A stretch of 64,000 nucleotides of DNA. Origin: Mycetocola saprophilus. GTDB lineage: Bacteria > Actinomycetota > Actinomycetes > Actinomycetales > Microbacteriaceae. How positions within the stretch are numbered: position 1 is the stretch's first letter; each line of letters starts with the position of its first letter. The stretch lies in the NCBI RefSeq assembly GCF_000718085.1, contig NZ_JOEC01000002.1:1-64000 (forward strand). Direction: 5' to 3'. The notes under the pieces are model-generated. The model saw only the letters and a list, made by a program, of their open reading frames with translations. It made no database searches and had not been told where the DNA came from. A program made the position numbers and the translations under genes. Positions 54,051-63,478 of this stretch are shown here, one piece after another.

Positions 54051-56337
54051 GTGTGGGGGCCTTTTCGGGGAGTGAATCGGGGCCGGCATCCGGGTCGACC
54101 TGGGTGTCTGAACGTGTCGCAGCGTCTGGCGCGGTGTCGGTGTTCGAGGCGACCTGAGCGTCTGGGTCTGCCTGCGAATCCGGGGCCGAATCGCTGGTTT
54201 CACCCGTGGTCACCGGGTCTACCGCTCCCCGGCGTCGCTTACGAATGGTGCGGAAGAGACCCCCGGCCAGCAGCAGGAATACCAGGCTGCCCAGCGCGAC
54301 CGAGCCGATGATTTCCCAGTCGGCCCGCACGTTGACCCGGACCGAGCTGGCGGCGCCCAGCTGAGTCCCATCGGGCGCATGCAGGCTCAGCGAGAGGGTG
54401 CTCTGCCCGTTACCAATTCGGGCGCGGACCGGCACCGTGAACTTCTCGGTGGCAAACGGCTTAATCTCGCGGGTGACCGAGGAATCGATCGCCAGGCGCA
54501 GGTTGTCGGACTCCACATCCAGGGTGACCTTGACCGCATAGGGCAGATCATTGCGCACCGAGAAGCCCAGGTTCGACTGCCAGCTCACCATGTTGAATTG
54601 CGTGGTGGGCGCCAGGGTAATGCCGCCCAGCGTGGCCGTGGTTTGCTCATCGTGTTCGGTAACCGCGCCGTTCCAGGCCGAGCCCTGGTCGCGCCAGGCC
54701 ACGGCAAACAGGGAGAGGAGCTGAGCCCGTTCCCGACCGGTGAGCAGGGCCGGATCCTCGAGGGCACCGGCGAATCTGTTCAGGTCCTGCTCGCGCTCCA
54801 GGAGCAGACGCGCGGCCTTCACCCGATCGTTCGGGACCTCGCGCTCGGCGAGGGTTCCCTCAATCGCAGGCTGGGCTCGGAGGGTATCCAGTGAGACGAT
54901 GTGGGTTTCGGGGATGGTCGAAAGCTGGGCAATGGCCGCGTCGAGATTGACGGCGGTGTCGGCCCATCCACGCGGGAGTGTCACCAGGTAGGAGCGCTGG
55001 TTGGCGCCGCGCTCGGTTGCCAGCGCCGCAAAGGCGGCGCGAATGTGCGTTAAATCGGCACCGGGTTGACCGTCCAGCCCCGGGTGTACCAAGTCCTGGA
55101 TCAGCTTGGTCAGCGTGGGCTCCGCGGCCAAAACATCGGTACCATCCACCGTGCGGTGGGCGCCGGGGGTGGAATCCTTCTCGGGATCCAGGGCGGCGCC
55201 ATCAAGCAGCGTCGTGTGGTTTCCCGAGGCACCGATGACCTTCAGATCCGAGGACTTCACCGTGTCCGAGCCGGGCCAGACGATCCCCTGTTCGGTGGCC
55301 GGCCACGCGGTGAGCTGGTCCAGCGTCGGAAGCTCGGGAGCCTCGGGGGTTGCGCTGGAACCCTGCGTACTCGAGTGCTGAGGCGGGAAATTCGCGGGCT
55401 GGACCCCGTAGGCCAGCGAGGTGGGTGTCAGCAGTGTCGAGGCGCCGGCCTGGGCCTGAAGGGCGGCGTCGGCGTCGGCATACTGCAGCAGAAAACTCGG
55501 GTTCGACGCGGCCTGTAACCTGTTGATCCAGTTAGTGGCAGATTCGGGGGCAGAGGTGCCCAGGCTGCGGATCGAGGCGAGGATCATCGGGTCGATTGCC
55601 AGGGTAACCGGGCGATCAAGTACGGCATCCAGTTCGCGGCTGAGGATGCCACCGGGGGCCGTCCACTCGGTCAGCGATTCCACCGGGATCAGGCCCGCAC
55701 TGCTGGGCGGCGCCGTGATCGGCACGGCGATGGCCATCCCGCCGGTCGTGGCACCGGTGCCGGGATCAAACAGCACGCTGGTGCGAGCCTCGGAGATTTC
55801 GGGACCGGTCACAAAATAGGCACGAACCGCATAGTTTCCGTAAACGGAATGTAGTTCCATCTGCTCCGCGGTGAGGGTCACCGGGTCGGTGGTGTAGCTC
55901 TCCCCCGGCGCCAGCGCGGGCACCGAGACGGAGGCCAGGGCATAGGGCAGACGCACATCGATGGAGTGGTCATACCAGCCGGTGAACTGCTCAAGGGTCG
56001 ACAGCGGAAGCGGGCCCGAGCTCAGCGTCGCCTTTCCGGCGGCCAGCGCTGTTCCGGTGGAATTGGTGATCGTGGTGGTGAAGGTGATCGACCCATCCGG
56101 CGCGATCGTCGGGGAGGACTGAGCAAGCGAAACCGCGGCACCCTCGGTGGGGGCCGCGGTGGGTTCCTGACGCACGGAGGCGGTCGCGGGCTGGAGAGCG
56201 GGGATGTTCACGGCCTGGGCAGCCAGCGGCATGCTCAACAACCCCATGGCCGTCAGTGCGGCGATGAGTGCGGTGCGGGTGCGCGTCAGGGGGCGAAATC
56301 GTGTCATAGGCAGTCTCAGGCGTGCCACAGGGCGCAC
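54043..56337 (-). CDS. DUF6049-family secreted/membrane protein
   Basis: The 764-residue protein has an N-terminal signal sequence (TALIAALTAMGLLSMPLAAQA), a long extracellular part with Ig-like beta segments (SITFTTTITNSTGTALAAGKATL), one C-terminal membrane helix (WEIIGSVALGSLVFLLLAGGLF) with RKRRRG, and a Ser/Asp-rich acidic cytoplasmic tail of about 60 residues. DUF6049 proteins are encoded just before murJ in actinobacteria and may take part in wall assembly; this is inference from position. An ATG at 56307 is an alternative start. The stop overlaps the murJ start. Confidence 0.85.
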   Translation of the reverse strand: MRPVARLRLPMTRFRPLTRTRTALIAALTAMGLLSMPLAAQAVNIPALQPATASVRQEPTAAPTEGAAVSLAQSSPTIAPDGSITFTTTITNSTGTALAAGKATLSSGPLPLSTLEQFTGWYDHSIDVRLPYALASVSVPALAPGESYTTDPVTLTAEQMELHSVYGNYAVRAYFVTGPEISEARTSVLFDPGTGATTGGMAIAVPITAPPSSAGLIPVESLTEWTAPGGILSRELDAVLDRPVTLAIDPMILASIRSLGTSAPESATNWINRLQAASNPSFLLQYADADAALQAQAGASTLLTPTSLAYGVQPANFPPQHSSTQGSSATPEAPELPTLDQLTAWPATEQGIVWPGSDTVKSSDLKVIGASGNHTTLLDGAALDPEKDSTPGAHRTVDGTDVLAAEPTLTKLIQDLVHPGLDGQPGADLTHIRAAFAALATERGANQRSYLVTLPRGWADTAVNLDAAIAQLSTIPETHIVSLDTLRAQPAIEGTLAEREVPNDRVKAARLLLEREQDLNRFAGALEDPALLTGRERAQLLSLFAVAWRDQGSAWNGAVTEHDEQTTATLGGITLAPTTQFNMVSWQSNLGFSVRNDLPYAVKVTLDVESDNLRLAIDSSVTREIKPFATEKFTVPVRARIGNGQSTLSLSLHAPDGTQLGAASSVRVNVRADWEIIGSVALGSLVFLLLAGGLFRTIRKRRRGAVDPVTTGETSDSAPDSQADPDAQVASNTDTAPDAATRSDTQVDPDAGPDSLPEKAPTHG

Positions 56338-56458
56338 GACATAACAATTGATTCTACGGGCTGAGGCTGAGCATCGGCGGTGCGCCGCACCGCCGGGAAC
56401 CCGCGGTTCTCCGGGCTGATACCGGGGGTGTGGGGCTCGCGGCGTGGGCTCTGGAACA

Positions 56459-56815
56459 TCATGCGGCTTCGAGGCGGCCGAGCATGCTCCACACGGTGCG
56501 GGCCAGCTCGGGGTGGATCAGGCCGATCTCACGCAGGATCTCCCGCTCCACCCGATCGGCATCGGCGGCATGGAGCGCCGCCTCGGGGCGTGAGCTGGAA
56601 CCGGCCATGCGCGCAAGAATGTACTGAGCGGTCAGCCCGCGATCATCGATCTCGGAGTTGCGCAGCTCGGTGACCACCAGCTCATCGATGGTGGGAAGGG
56701 TGGGGATGAAGTCGTGCGGGTCCTCGCCGGCGCGTGCGTGCGCCTCGATCAGCACCGCGCGCTCGAGAGTGGCGTCGCGGCGTAGTCTGATCAGGTCGTT
56801 GGCGGTGGTTCGCAT
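56459..56815 (-). CDS. Unrecognised 118-residue cytoplasmic protein
   Basis: The protein is soluble and helical, with many Arg, Glu and Ala, and has no signal peptide or membrane segment. No known domain is recognised. AAAGGAG lies seven bases before the ATG (MRTTANDLIRL), so it is likely real. It stands alone between the DUF6049 gene (same strand, 120 bp downstream) and the divergent Nudix gene. The CCA-adding enzyme gene often found here in relatives is not in this window. Confidence 0.65.
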   Translation of the reverse strand: MRTTANDLIRLRRDATLERAVLIEAHARAGEDPHDFIPTLPTIDELVVTELRNSEIDDRGLTAQYILARMAGSSSRPEAALHAADADRVEREILREIGLIHPELARTVWSMLGRLEAA

Positions 56816-56891
56816 GAGTGCTCCTTTTGCGGATGTCCCCGAACAAGGGTACGCAATGATCGGCCCGCGTGCGGCACGATAGCCTGATTAG

Positions 56892-57365
56892 ATGGAACTC
56901 CCAGAAGTCTGTGTGTGTTATTTGATCCGTTCCACACCCCGCGGGGATGAGGTTTTGCTCGGGGAAAAGCGTCGCGGACTCGGCCAGGGGCGGGTGGTCG
57001 CCCCCGGGGGAAAACTCGAATCGGGCGAAACCCCGGCCCGGGCGATTGTGCGTGAGGTGCACGAGGAGGTGGGGATGATCATCGCCCCGGAATCGCTTCG
57101 GCCCCACGGGTACATCGACTATCGCTTCCCCTCGAGGCGCGAGTGGAGTCAGCGTTCCTGGGTGTTCAGCACCCGAGAATTTGAGGGGGAGCCCATCGCG
57201 ACCGCCGAGCTGGATGCGCGGTGGGTCCCGGTGGACGAGGTTCCCTTTGACCGGATGTGGGACGATGCGCGCCACTGGTTGCCCGGTGTTTTGGCGGGAG
57301 ACGAGGTTGCGGTGGACTTCGACTTCGCGCCCGATAATGCCAGCGCCATCCGGGTGGAGCGCTAA
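56892..57365 (+). CDS. Nudix hydrolase of the MutT/MTH1 type
   Basis: The 157-residue protein has the Nudix box between APGGKLESGE (about 36-45) and REVHEEVGM (about 53-61). The start VCVCYLIR, the segment KRRGLGQGRVVAPGGK and the late ARWVPVDEVPFDRMWDD are like eukaryote-type 8-oxo-dGTPases, so nucleotide-pool cleansing is a good guess. It is divergent from the 118-residue gene and upstream of a methyltransferase gene. Confidence 0.87.
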   Translation: MELPEVCVCYLIRSTPRGDEVLLGEKRRGLGQGRVVAPGGKLESGETPARAIVREVHEEVGMIIAPESLRPHGYIDYRFPSRREWSQRSWVFSTREFEGEPIATAELDARWVPVDEVPFDRMWDDARHWLPGVLAGDEVAVDFDFAPDNASAIRVER

Positions 57366-57447
57366 CCACACAGACCGGTTTCTGCTCCTCATTTTCCGTA
57401 ACCGCAGATGGGGGTTAGTGCGGTGTTGGTTTCGCCCCGCCCCCGAC

Positions 57448-59019
57448 ATGGCGTTGAATGGGTGGGTGACTCTCCAGCAAAACTCAGTGTTCATCGACGC
57501 CCTGCGCGCCGACCTCCTTCGTGCCGACTATCGCAGTGCGAGCCTGCTCGCACTCTGGGGTGAGGACGCCGATGCCGCCCTCGTCCGGGGTAATCCACTG
57601 CCGATCCGGCGACACTTGGCCGGGCGAACCGATGAGCCCTCCGATCCGACGTTTGCCCGTGTCATGTGCGCAAGACTGTTTATTCTGGGCCAGTCCTGCC
57701 CGGTCGCGGACGTCGAGAGCGCCTTCCCGGAGACCGGTGTGAGCGGCCTCGAGGCTCTCGCGCTGGTGAGTGCCGCGGACGGATTTGTGCGCGCGAGTCT
57801 CGAACTGCGCCCCTACACGTTCACCGACGGCGCCGAATCGATTGACTGGTGGCTCGCCGCCGACCTTGGCGAACTGATCGTGGGTGGCGCGCTCCGTGCG
57901 GATCACGTGGTGGGGGTGGGCGGCGCGAGCCGGACCCTGGCCGGGCTCATCATCCCCGAGCCGATCACGCTGGCGCTGGACCTGGGAACCGGCTGCGGCA
58001 TCCAGGCGCTGCACCTGGCGCGTCATGCCGAACGGGTCATCGCCACCGATATTTCCCAGCGGGCGCTGGATATTGCCCACTTCAATGCCGAACTGAACCA
58101 GGCCCGAGGCATCGAATTCCGACTGGGGAATATGTTTGAACCGGTGGCAGAAGAGCGCTTCGACCGCATCGTCTCGAACCCGCCGTTTGTGATCACCCCG
58201 CGCGGCGCCGATGCCCCCGAATACGAGTACCGCGACGGCGGACGCGAGGGGGACGACATCGTCCGCGAGATGATCGAGACGGCGCCGCGCTACCTCGTCC
58301 CCGGTGGGATTGTGCAGATGCTGGGGAACTGGGAGTATCGCGCAGACGAGGATGCCTTTGATCGGATCCGCGGCTGGCTGGATGCCGAGATCGACGCCTG
58401 GGTGCTTGAGCGTGAGCGTCAGGACCCGGTGCGCTACGCGGAAACCTGGATTCGCGACGGAGGCACCCGCCCCGGTGATCCCGAGTTCGAGCGTCTGTGT
58501 GGGGCCTGGCTGGATGACTTTGACCGACGGGGCACCACCGGCATCGGCTTCGGCTACGTGCTGCTGCGTCGCGGCGATCAAGGCTTGGCGCCCTGGCGAC
58601 GCTTCGAGCGTGTGGCCAGCCGGGTCTCCGGCGCCCTGGGGGCACACGTCGGTCAGGTGCTGGCGGCCCGCGACTGGCAGGCCGCGCGCGACGATGCGGC
58701 GCTGGGCGCCGAAGCCCTGCGGGTGAGCGGGGATGTGACCGAGGAGCGACACTACTGGCCGGGGAACGAGGATCCGTCCGTCATGATCCTGCACCAGGGC
58801 GCCGGATTCGGCCGCACCGTGGACCTGGATACCGGCCTGGCGGCGATCGTGGGGGCGAGCGACGGCACCCTCGAGGTGGGCGTGCTGGTGGCGGCCATCG
58901 CTCAACTGCTGGAGGTGGACGAGGCTGCCCTGCGCGCCGAACTGCTCCCCCGCCTCCGCGAGCTGCTAGATGAGGGATTCCTGGTCCCGGAGGAATTTGC
59001 GGCGCCGACGTCGGCCTAG
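57448..59019 (+). CDS. Class I SAM-dependent methyltransferase with NPPF motif
   Basis: The protein of about 523 residues has an N-terminal helical domain (about 1-150), a Rossmann methyltransferase domain with LALDLGTGCGIQALHLA (about 172-188) and the catalytic IVSNPPFVITPRG (about 245), and a C-terminal region of about 180 residues. NPPF/NPPY enzymes methylate exocyclic amines or glutamine of proteins, rRNA or DNA. The layout matches actinobacterial methyltransferases with DUF7059-type N-termini. The true start is unclear: the ATG at 57448 and GTGs at 57466 and 57484 all lack a clear ribosome site. Confidence 0.82.
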   Translation: MALNGWVTLQQNSVFIDALRADLLRADYRSASLLALWGEDADAALVRGNPLPIRRHLAGRTDEPSDPTFARVMCARLFILGQSCPVADVESAFPETGVSGLEALALVSAADGFVRASLELRPYTFTDGAESIDWWLAADLGELIVGGALRADHVVGVGGASRTLAGLIIPEPITLALDLGTGCGIQALHLARHAERVIATDISQRALDIAHFNAELNQARGIEFRLGNMFEPVAEERFDRIVSNPPFVITPRGADAPEYEYRDGGREGDDIVREMIETAPRYLVPGGIVQMLGNWEYRADEDAFDRIRGWLDAEIDAWVLERERQDPVRYAETWIRDGGTRPGDPEFERLCGAWLDDFDRRGTTGIGFGYVLLRRGDQGLAPWRRFERVASRVSGALGAHVGQVLAARDWQAARDDAALGAEALRVSGDVTEERHYWPGNEDPSVMILHQGAGFGRTVDLDTGLAAIVGASDGTLEVGVLVAAIAQLLEVDEAALRAELLPRLRELLDEGFLVPEEFAAPTSA

Positions 59020-59027
59020 AATCGAAC

Positions 59028-59066
59028 AGCGGGCCGGTAACCTCGGAGTGAGGTTACCGGCCCGCT
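59028..59066. terminator. Bidirectional terminator between methyltransferase and RecQ genes
   Basis: agcgggccggtaacctc pairs perfectly with gaggttaccggcccgct. It separates two convergent genes. Confidence 0.92.
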
Positions 59067-59075
59067 GCGTTGTTG

Positions 59076-61202
59076 TTAGGCGACGATGGCCAGCGCGAAG
59101 GGCAGCACCGCGGTGGCACCGGCCCGACGCAGCGCGAGCGCACTGACCGTGAGCGTCCACCGGCTGTCGACCCGATCATCCACCAGCAGGATCGGGCCCG
59201 GCCCAACCTGCGCGAGGTGGGCCATGAGGTCGGGTCCCACGGTGAAGCCGTCCCAGACCCCGGCCAGGCGATAGCCGCTGTTGCCGCCGGCGCTGCCGCG
59301 CGGGCCGCCGTTCACGAGCTCAAGCGAACCCAGATACGGCAGCTTGCCGGCACCCGCGAGGCCGCGGGCGACCGAGTCCACCAGCCGGGGGTGTGAGCGC
59401 GAGGGCACCGAGACCACGGCGACCGGTCGCTCGCTCCACCCCCAGGTGGCCAGCACACGGATCGCGGCGCCGAGCAGTGCCGGGCTGGCCGGCGCATCCG
59501 GGGTGCCCGGGGCGAAAATCTCGCGGAGGGTCCCACCCCAGCCGAGGTCGGTGAGTCGGGCGATCGCGCGTCCGGGTTCGGCGCGCAGGGCCTCGGGAAT
59601 CTTGCCACGCACGGCGGCGCCGTCCAGGGTGATGCCCAGGCGGTCGGCGCCGGTGGGCCACTGCCGCCGCGGCTCGATCTCGACCGACACCCGATCCAGG
59701 GAACCGGCGGCCTCGGTAGCCGCCTGCTCGCTGATCGAGGAGGGATACCAGGCGGTGGTGCAGCGGTCACAGCGACCGCAGGGCGCCGCGGTCGGATCAT
59801 CCAGGTCACGCTGCAGGGTCGCCATCCGGCACTCGGTGGTGCGCTGATACTCGATCATCGACGCCTCCTCGTCCAGGCGGGCCCGCGCGATCCGGGCATA
59901 GCGGTCGGCATCGTATGTCCAGGGCTGCCCGGTGCCGACCCAGCCACCGGCGACCCGGTGCACGGCGCCGTCCACATCCAGGACCTTGAGCAGCAGCTCG
60001 AGCGGGGTGCGTCGAATATTCACCCGAGCCTCGAGTGCGGGGGTGGAAATCGGGTCGGAGCCGAGCGCGTCCAGGACCGCACGGGCACGCTCCTCATCGG
60101 GCATCGAGGCGGTCGCGAAGTAGCGCCAGATCTCCCGATCCTCGCTTCCGGGCAGCAACAGCACGTCGGCCCGGTCCGTCCCGCGACCGGCACGACCCAC
60201 CTGCTGGTAGTAGGCCACCGGGGAGGACGGGGCGCCGAGGTGCACCACAAAACCCAGGTCGGGCTTGTCGAAGCCCATCCCCAGTGCGCTCGTGGCCACC
60301 AGGGCCTTGAGCTCGTTGTTTTTGAGCATCAGCTCGGACTCGGCCCGCTCATCGGTGTCGGTGCGACCGGTGTAGGCACGCACGTTGTGCCCGGCATCGC
60401 GCAGCAGTCGGGCGGTGTCCTCCGCCGCCGAGACCGTCAGCGCGTAGATGATGCCGCTGCCCTGGAGATCACCCAGATGGCTCAGGAGCCAACCCAGGCG
60501 GGCACGGGAATCCGGCAGTTCCAGGACGCCGAGGCGCAGCGAGGCGCGAGCCAGCGAACCGCGGATCGTGACCACGCCACCCGCATCCACCGCCAACTGT
60601 TCCTCGATGTCGGTGACCACGCGGGCGTTGGCGGTCGCGGTGGTGGCCAGAACCGGGAGGTTGGCCGGCAGCGCCCGGATTAACTCGGCGATCCGGCGAT
60701 AGTCGGGACGGAAGTCGTGTCCCCAGTCGGAGATACAGTGGGCCTCATCGATCACCAGCAGGCCGATCCGCCCCATCAGGGTGGGCAGCTGCTCGTCGCG
60801 GAAGCGCGGGTTGTTCAGCCGCTCGGGCGAGACCAGCAGCACGTCGACCTCGTCATTCGCCAGGGCCTGGCGGGCATCGTCCCACTCGTGGGCATTGGCC
60901 GAGTTGATCGCGACCGCGCGCACCCCGGCCCGGGCGGCCGCCGCGACCTGATCGCGCATTAGCGAGAGCAGCGGTGAAACCAGCAGCGTGGGTCCGGCGC
61001 CGCGGCGGCGCAGCAGCAGGGTCGCGATGAAGTAGACGGCGGATTTGCCCCACCCGGTGCGCTGCACCACCAGCGCGCGGCGCCGCGCATCGACCAGGGT
61101 GCTGATGGCCTCAAACTGGCCCTCGTGAAAGTGGGCATCCGGGACGCCGGTCAAATCGGCGAGGATGGCGCGTGCTTCGGCTTCGATCGGGCTCGTGGAC
61201 AT
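59076..61202 (-). CDS. RecQ-family DNA helicase with C-terminal phosphoribosyltransferase-like domain
   Basis: The protein of 708 residues is a superfamily 2 helicase: Walker A QRTGWGKSA (in place of TGxGKS), DEAH in VIDEAHCISDWGHDFRPDYR, the RecQ aromatic-rich loop, and motif VI YYQQVGRAGRGTDRAD. A zinc-binding cysteine set (CGRCDRCT) follows. The last 130 residues hold ILLVDDRVDSRWTLT, which resembles a PRPP-binding loop of phosphoribosyltransferases, a known style in actinobacterial RecQ-like proteins. It unwinds DNA 3' to 5' in repair. The ATG at 61202 (MSTSPIEAE) after CTGGGGAC is preferred. Confidence 0.88.
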   Translation of the reverse strand: MSTSPIEAEARAILADLTGVPDAHFHEGQFEAISTLVDARRRALVVQRTGWGKSAVYFIATLLLRRRGAGPTLLVSPLLSLMRDQVAAAARAGVRAVAINSANAHEWDDARQALANDEVDVLLVSPERLNNPRFRDEQLPTLMGRIGLLVIDEAHCISDWGHDFRPDYRRIAELIRALPANLPVLATTATANARVVTDIEEQLAVDAGGVVTIRGSLARASLRLGVLELPDSRARLGWLLSHLGDLQGSGIIYALTVSAAEDTARLLRDAGHNVRAYTGRTDTDERAESELMLKNNELKALVATSALGMGFDKPDLGFVVHLGAPSSPVAYYQQVGRAGRGTDRADVLLLPGSEDREIWRYFATASMPDEERARAVLDALGSDPISTPALEARVNIRRTPLELLLKVLDVDGAVHRVAGGWVGTGQPWTYDADRYARIARARLDEEASMIEYQRTTECRMATLQRDLDDPTAAPCGRCDRCTTAWYPSSISEQAATEAAGSLDRVSVEIEPRRQWPTGADRLGITLDGAAVRGKIPEALRAEPGRAIARLTDLGWGGTLREIFAPGTPDAPASPALLGAAIRVLATWGWSERPVAVVSVPSRSHPRLVDSVARGLAGAGKLPYLGSLELVNGGPRGSAGGNSGYRLAGVWDGFTVGPDLMAHLAQVGPGPILLVDDRVDSRWTLTVSALALRRAGATAVLPFALAIVA

Positions 61203-61234
61203 GTCCCCAGTCTTGCAGCAACCCCCGTCCTCGA

Positions 61235-61278
61235 CGCAGAAACCGCGCCGGGGCACGAGGCCCGGCGCGGTTTCTGCG
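61235..61278 (-). terminator. Terminator of the MprF-like gene
   Basis: cgcagaaaccgcgccggg pairs with cccggcgcggtttctgcg, a perfect 18-bp stem, 14 bases after the stop. Confidence 0.88.
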
Positions 61279-61291
61279 TGGTGACTGTGGG

Positions 61292-63391
61292 TTATTTCGG
61301 GGCGCGCAGGCTGCGCACCAGCGACGGCAGCGTGGCATCCGGGAGGAACGCACGACCGAGGCCCAGACCGATCCGCGCCAGGTCGCCCTCGTCGCGGTAG
61401 AGCAGGTAGACCGGCTCGTAACGCGGGTTGAACTTGCGCTTGAACGCGTGCAGCGAGCGGAATCCGTAGAGCGGTTCGATGGCCTCACCGAGTCCGCTCA
61501 GCAGATTGTCGATGATGTTGCCGCCGCGCTGACCCAGGTGGGCGAGCGGGGCGCCGGAGAGGGACGCGATCATCGCGCCCTCGGCGGAGAACTCCTGGGC
61601 CGAACGGCCGATCAGGTACTCCATCACCGGGCCAAATCCACCCTCGCGGCGCCGCATCAGGTCCAGGGTCCAGCCGTGAATAGTGCCGTTTTCGCCATAC
61701 ACCGGGAGCCAGCTCAGGAATCCATCGATCTCCCCCTCGGCGTTATAGGCCAGGGCCAGGCGAACCGAGGGATCCAGCGCCTCATCGACTCCACCCAGGG
61801 TGAAGCCCATCTCGGGCAGGCCCTTATCCCCGAGCCAGGCCTCGGAGATCTGCCGCACCTGCTGCTGCACCCGGCGCGGCTCGGCCGACAGGTGCGTCAG
61901 GCGGAAGGTCACACCCTCGCGGTCGGCCTTGTTGAGGGACGTCCGCACCGAGTTCCAGCGCTTACCGGTAAAGGCCAGGCCGGGCAGGTCGATGATGGTG
62001 TCCTCGGCGACCTGAAGCGAACGCCAGGTGGGCAGCGATTCGGTGCGCAGGGCCTCGCTGGCCACAAAGAAGCAGGGCACAAACCCGGCCTTCTCGGCCG
62101 AGGCAATAAACTGGCGCGCGGTCTCGGTGCGCTCGGCAGCCGGTCCGATCGGGTCGGACAGCGCGATCGCGGTCTTGGCATGCACCTGATAGGTGACAAA
62201 TCCGCGCCCGGTCGGGCTGAAGTAGTGCCGGTTTCCGGGCCAGGTGGTCATCCAGGACAGGGTGCCGCCACCGCTCTCGCGCAGAACCTCGCGGACGCTG
62301 CGCTCGTTGCCGCCACCGCCACCGGGCAGGCGGCGGCGGAAGGGCACGGTGAAGGCGCCGTGGGCCACCAGGAGATAGATAAAGAAGATCAGCCACAGCA
62401 CGCCGTCGGCGATCGTCACGTTGGTGCTGCTCGCGTAGGCACGAATCTCTTCGAGCTCGGGGATGCTGGTCTGCACGATCAGGAAGAAGGACAGGCCGGC
62501 CAGGATGTTGATCAGCGAGAGGCCAAGGGCGAGCACCCAGGCCAGGCGGCGACCGGTGCGCAGCCCGTTGGCCAGGACCAGGATGATCAGCGCGTTAATG
62601 ACCGCATGACCCCAGGAACCCTCGAGCAGCGAGGTGTCGCCGAAGGGTCCGTGCGTGCGCACCACGGTGAGGATCAGCTGGATCGCGCCGAGGCCCAGGA
62701 TGGTGACAAACGTGGTGAAACGACGCTCGTGGATACTGGGGGCGCGCTTGCGGCGGCGGGTGCCCATCGCGAGCACAATAATGATCGCCGCGGCGTTGAG
62801 CAGCGCGGGCAGAATACCCAGGAACAGCACACCGATCGCGGCCACATAGATGAGGATCATCCGGCCCCGGCTGCGCCAGGGATCGGGCAGGCTGTTGATG
62901 GTCGCGGTCAGCGCGGCGAAGAGCCCGGGCATCATGCCCACGGTCACCGTGGTGGCCAGATTATCGGCCCACTCCCAGCCCAGATCGGAGAAGATTGAGA
63001 GGAAGAGTGCGCTGGTGAGCACCGCCGCCAGCTGACCAAAAATGAAGTACCCGGCGGCCACGCCGGAGCCTCGACGCAGCTCCAGGCGGATCAGCGAGAA
63101 CGGCACCAGGATCAGGAACCAGACGTACATTGCCGGGTGGGCCGCCCAGAACATTCCGGTGATCAGGGTCCACCAGTGTCCGGCATCGAATGCGGGGACA
63201 CCGTAGGCCACCAGGTGGAACCAGTGGCGGTGACGCAAGGGATCCCAGAGAGCACCGGTGGTGGCACCCAGGAACAGCACGACGGCGATCAGACCGAAAC
63301 TGAAGGGCAACCGGCGAACGGTCTCAAACCAGCGGCGAGGGTGCCACCGGGATGCCGGCGTCGCCGGGGCGGATTGTTCGACGGTCGTCAT
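61292..63391 (-). CDS. MprF-like membrane protein with DUF2156 (aminoacyl-phospholipid synthase fold) domain
   Basis: The protein of 699 residues has a membrane half (about 30-370) whose first part looks rhomboid-like (GHWWTLITGMFWAAHPAMY, RLELRRGSG), then a cytoplasmic DUF2156 domain (about 390-690) with HYFSPTGRGFVTYQV, FVPCFFVASEALR, WNSVRTSLNKADREGVTF and GFLSWLPVYG. This domain transfers Lys or Ala from tRNA to phosphatidylglycerol in MprF/LysX, giving resistance to cationic peptides. No lysyl-tRNA synthetase part is fused. No serine of an active rhomboid motif is visible. The ATG at 63391 after AAGGGG is preferred. Confidence 0.82.
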   Translation of the reverse strand: MTTVEQSAPATPASRWHPRRWFETVRRLPFSFGLIAVVLFLGATTGALWDPLRHRHWFHLVAYGVPAFDAGHWWTLITGMFWAAHPAMYVWFLILVPFSLIRLELRRGSGVAAGYFIFGQLAAVLTSALFLSIFSDLGWEWADNLATTVTVGMMPGLFAALTATINSLPDPWRSRGRMILIYVAAIGVLFLGILPALLNAAAIIIVLAMGTRRRKRAPSIHERRFTTFVTILGLGAIQLILTVVRTHGPFGDTSLLEGSWGHAVINALIILVLANGLRTGRRLAWVLALGLSLINILAGLSFFLIVQTSIPELEEIRAYASSTNVTIADGVLWLIFFIYLLVAHGAFTVPFRRRLPGGGGGNERSVREVLRESGGGTLSWMTTWPGNRHYFSPTGRGFVTYQVHAKTAIALSDPIGPAAERTETARQFIASAEKAGFVPCFFVASEALRTESLPTWRSLQVAEDTIIDLPGLAFTGKRWNSVRTSLNKADREGVTFRLTHLSAEPRRVQQQVRQISEAWLGDKGLPEMGFTLGGVDEALDPSVRLALAYNAEGEIDGFLSWLPVYGENGTIHGWTLDLMRRREGGFGPVMEYLIGRSAQEFSAEGAMIASLSGAPLAHLGQRGGNIIDNLLSGLGEAIEPLYGFRSLHAFKRKFNPRYEPVYLLYRDEGDLARIGLGLGRAFLPDATLPSLVRSLRAPK

Positions 63392-63478
63392 GAGACCCCT
63401 TCGCAAGACAACATAGGTCTCAAAACTCTACGGGTATTACCAGGGGAAACACCGTGAACAACACCCTCCCGTGCTGTA

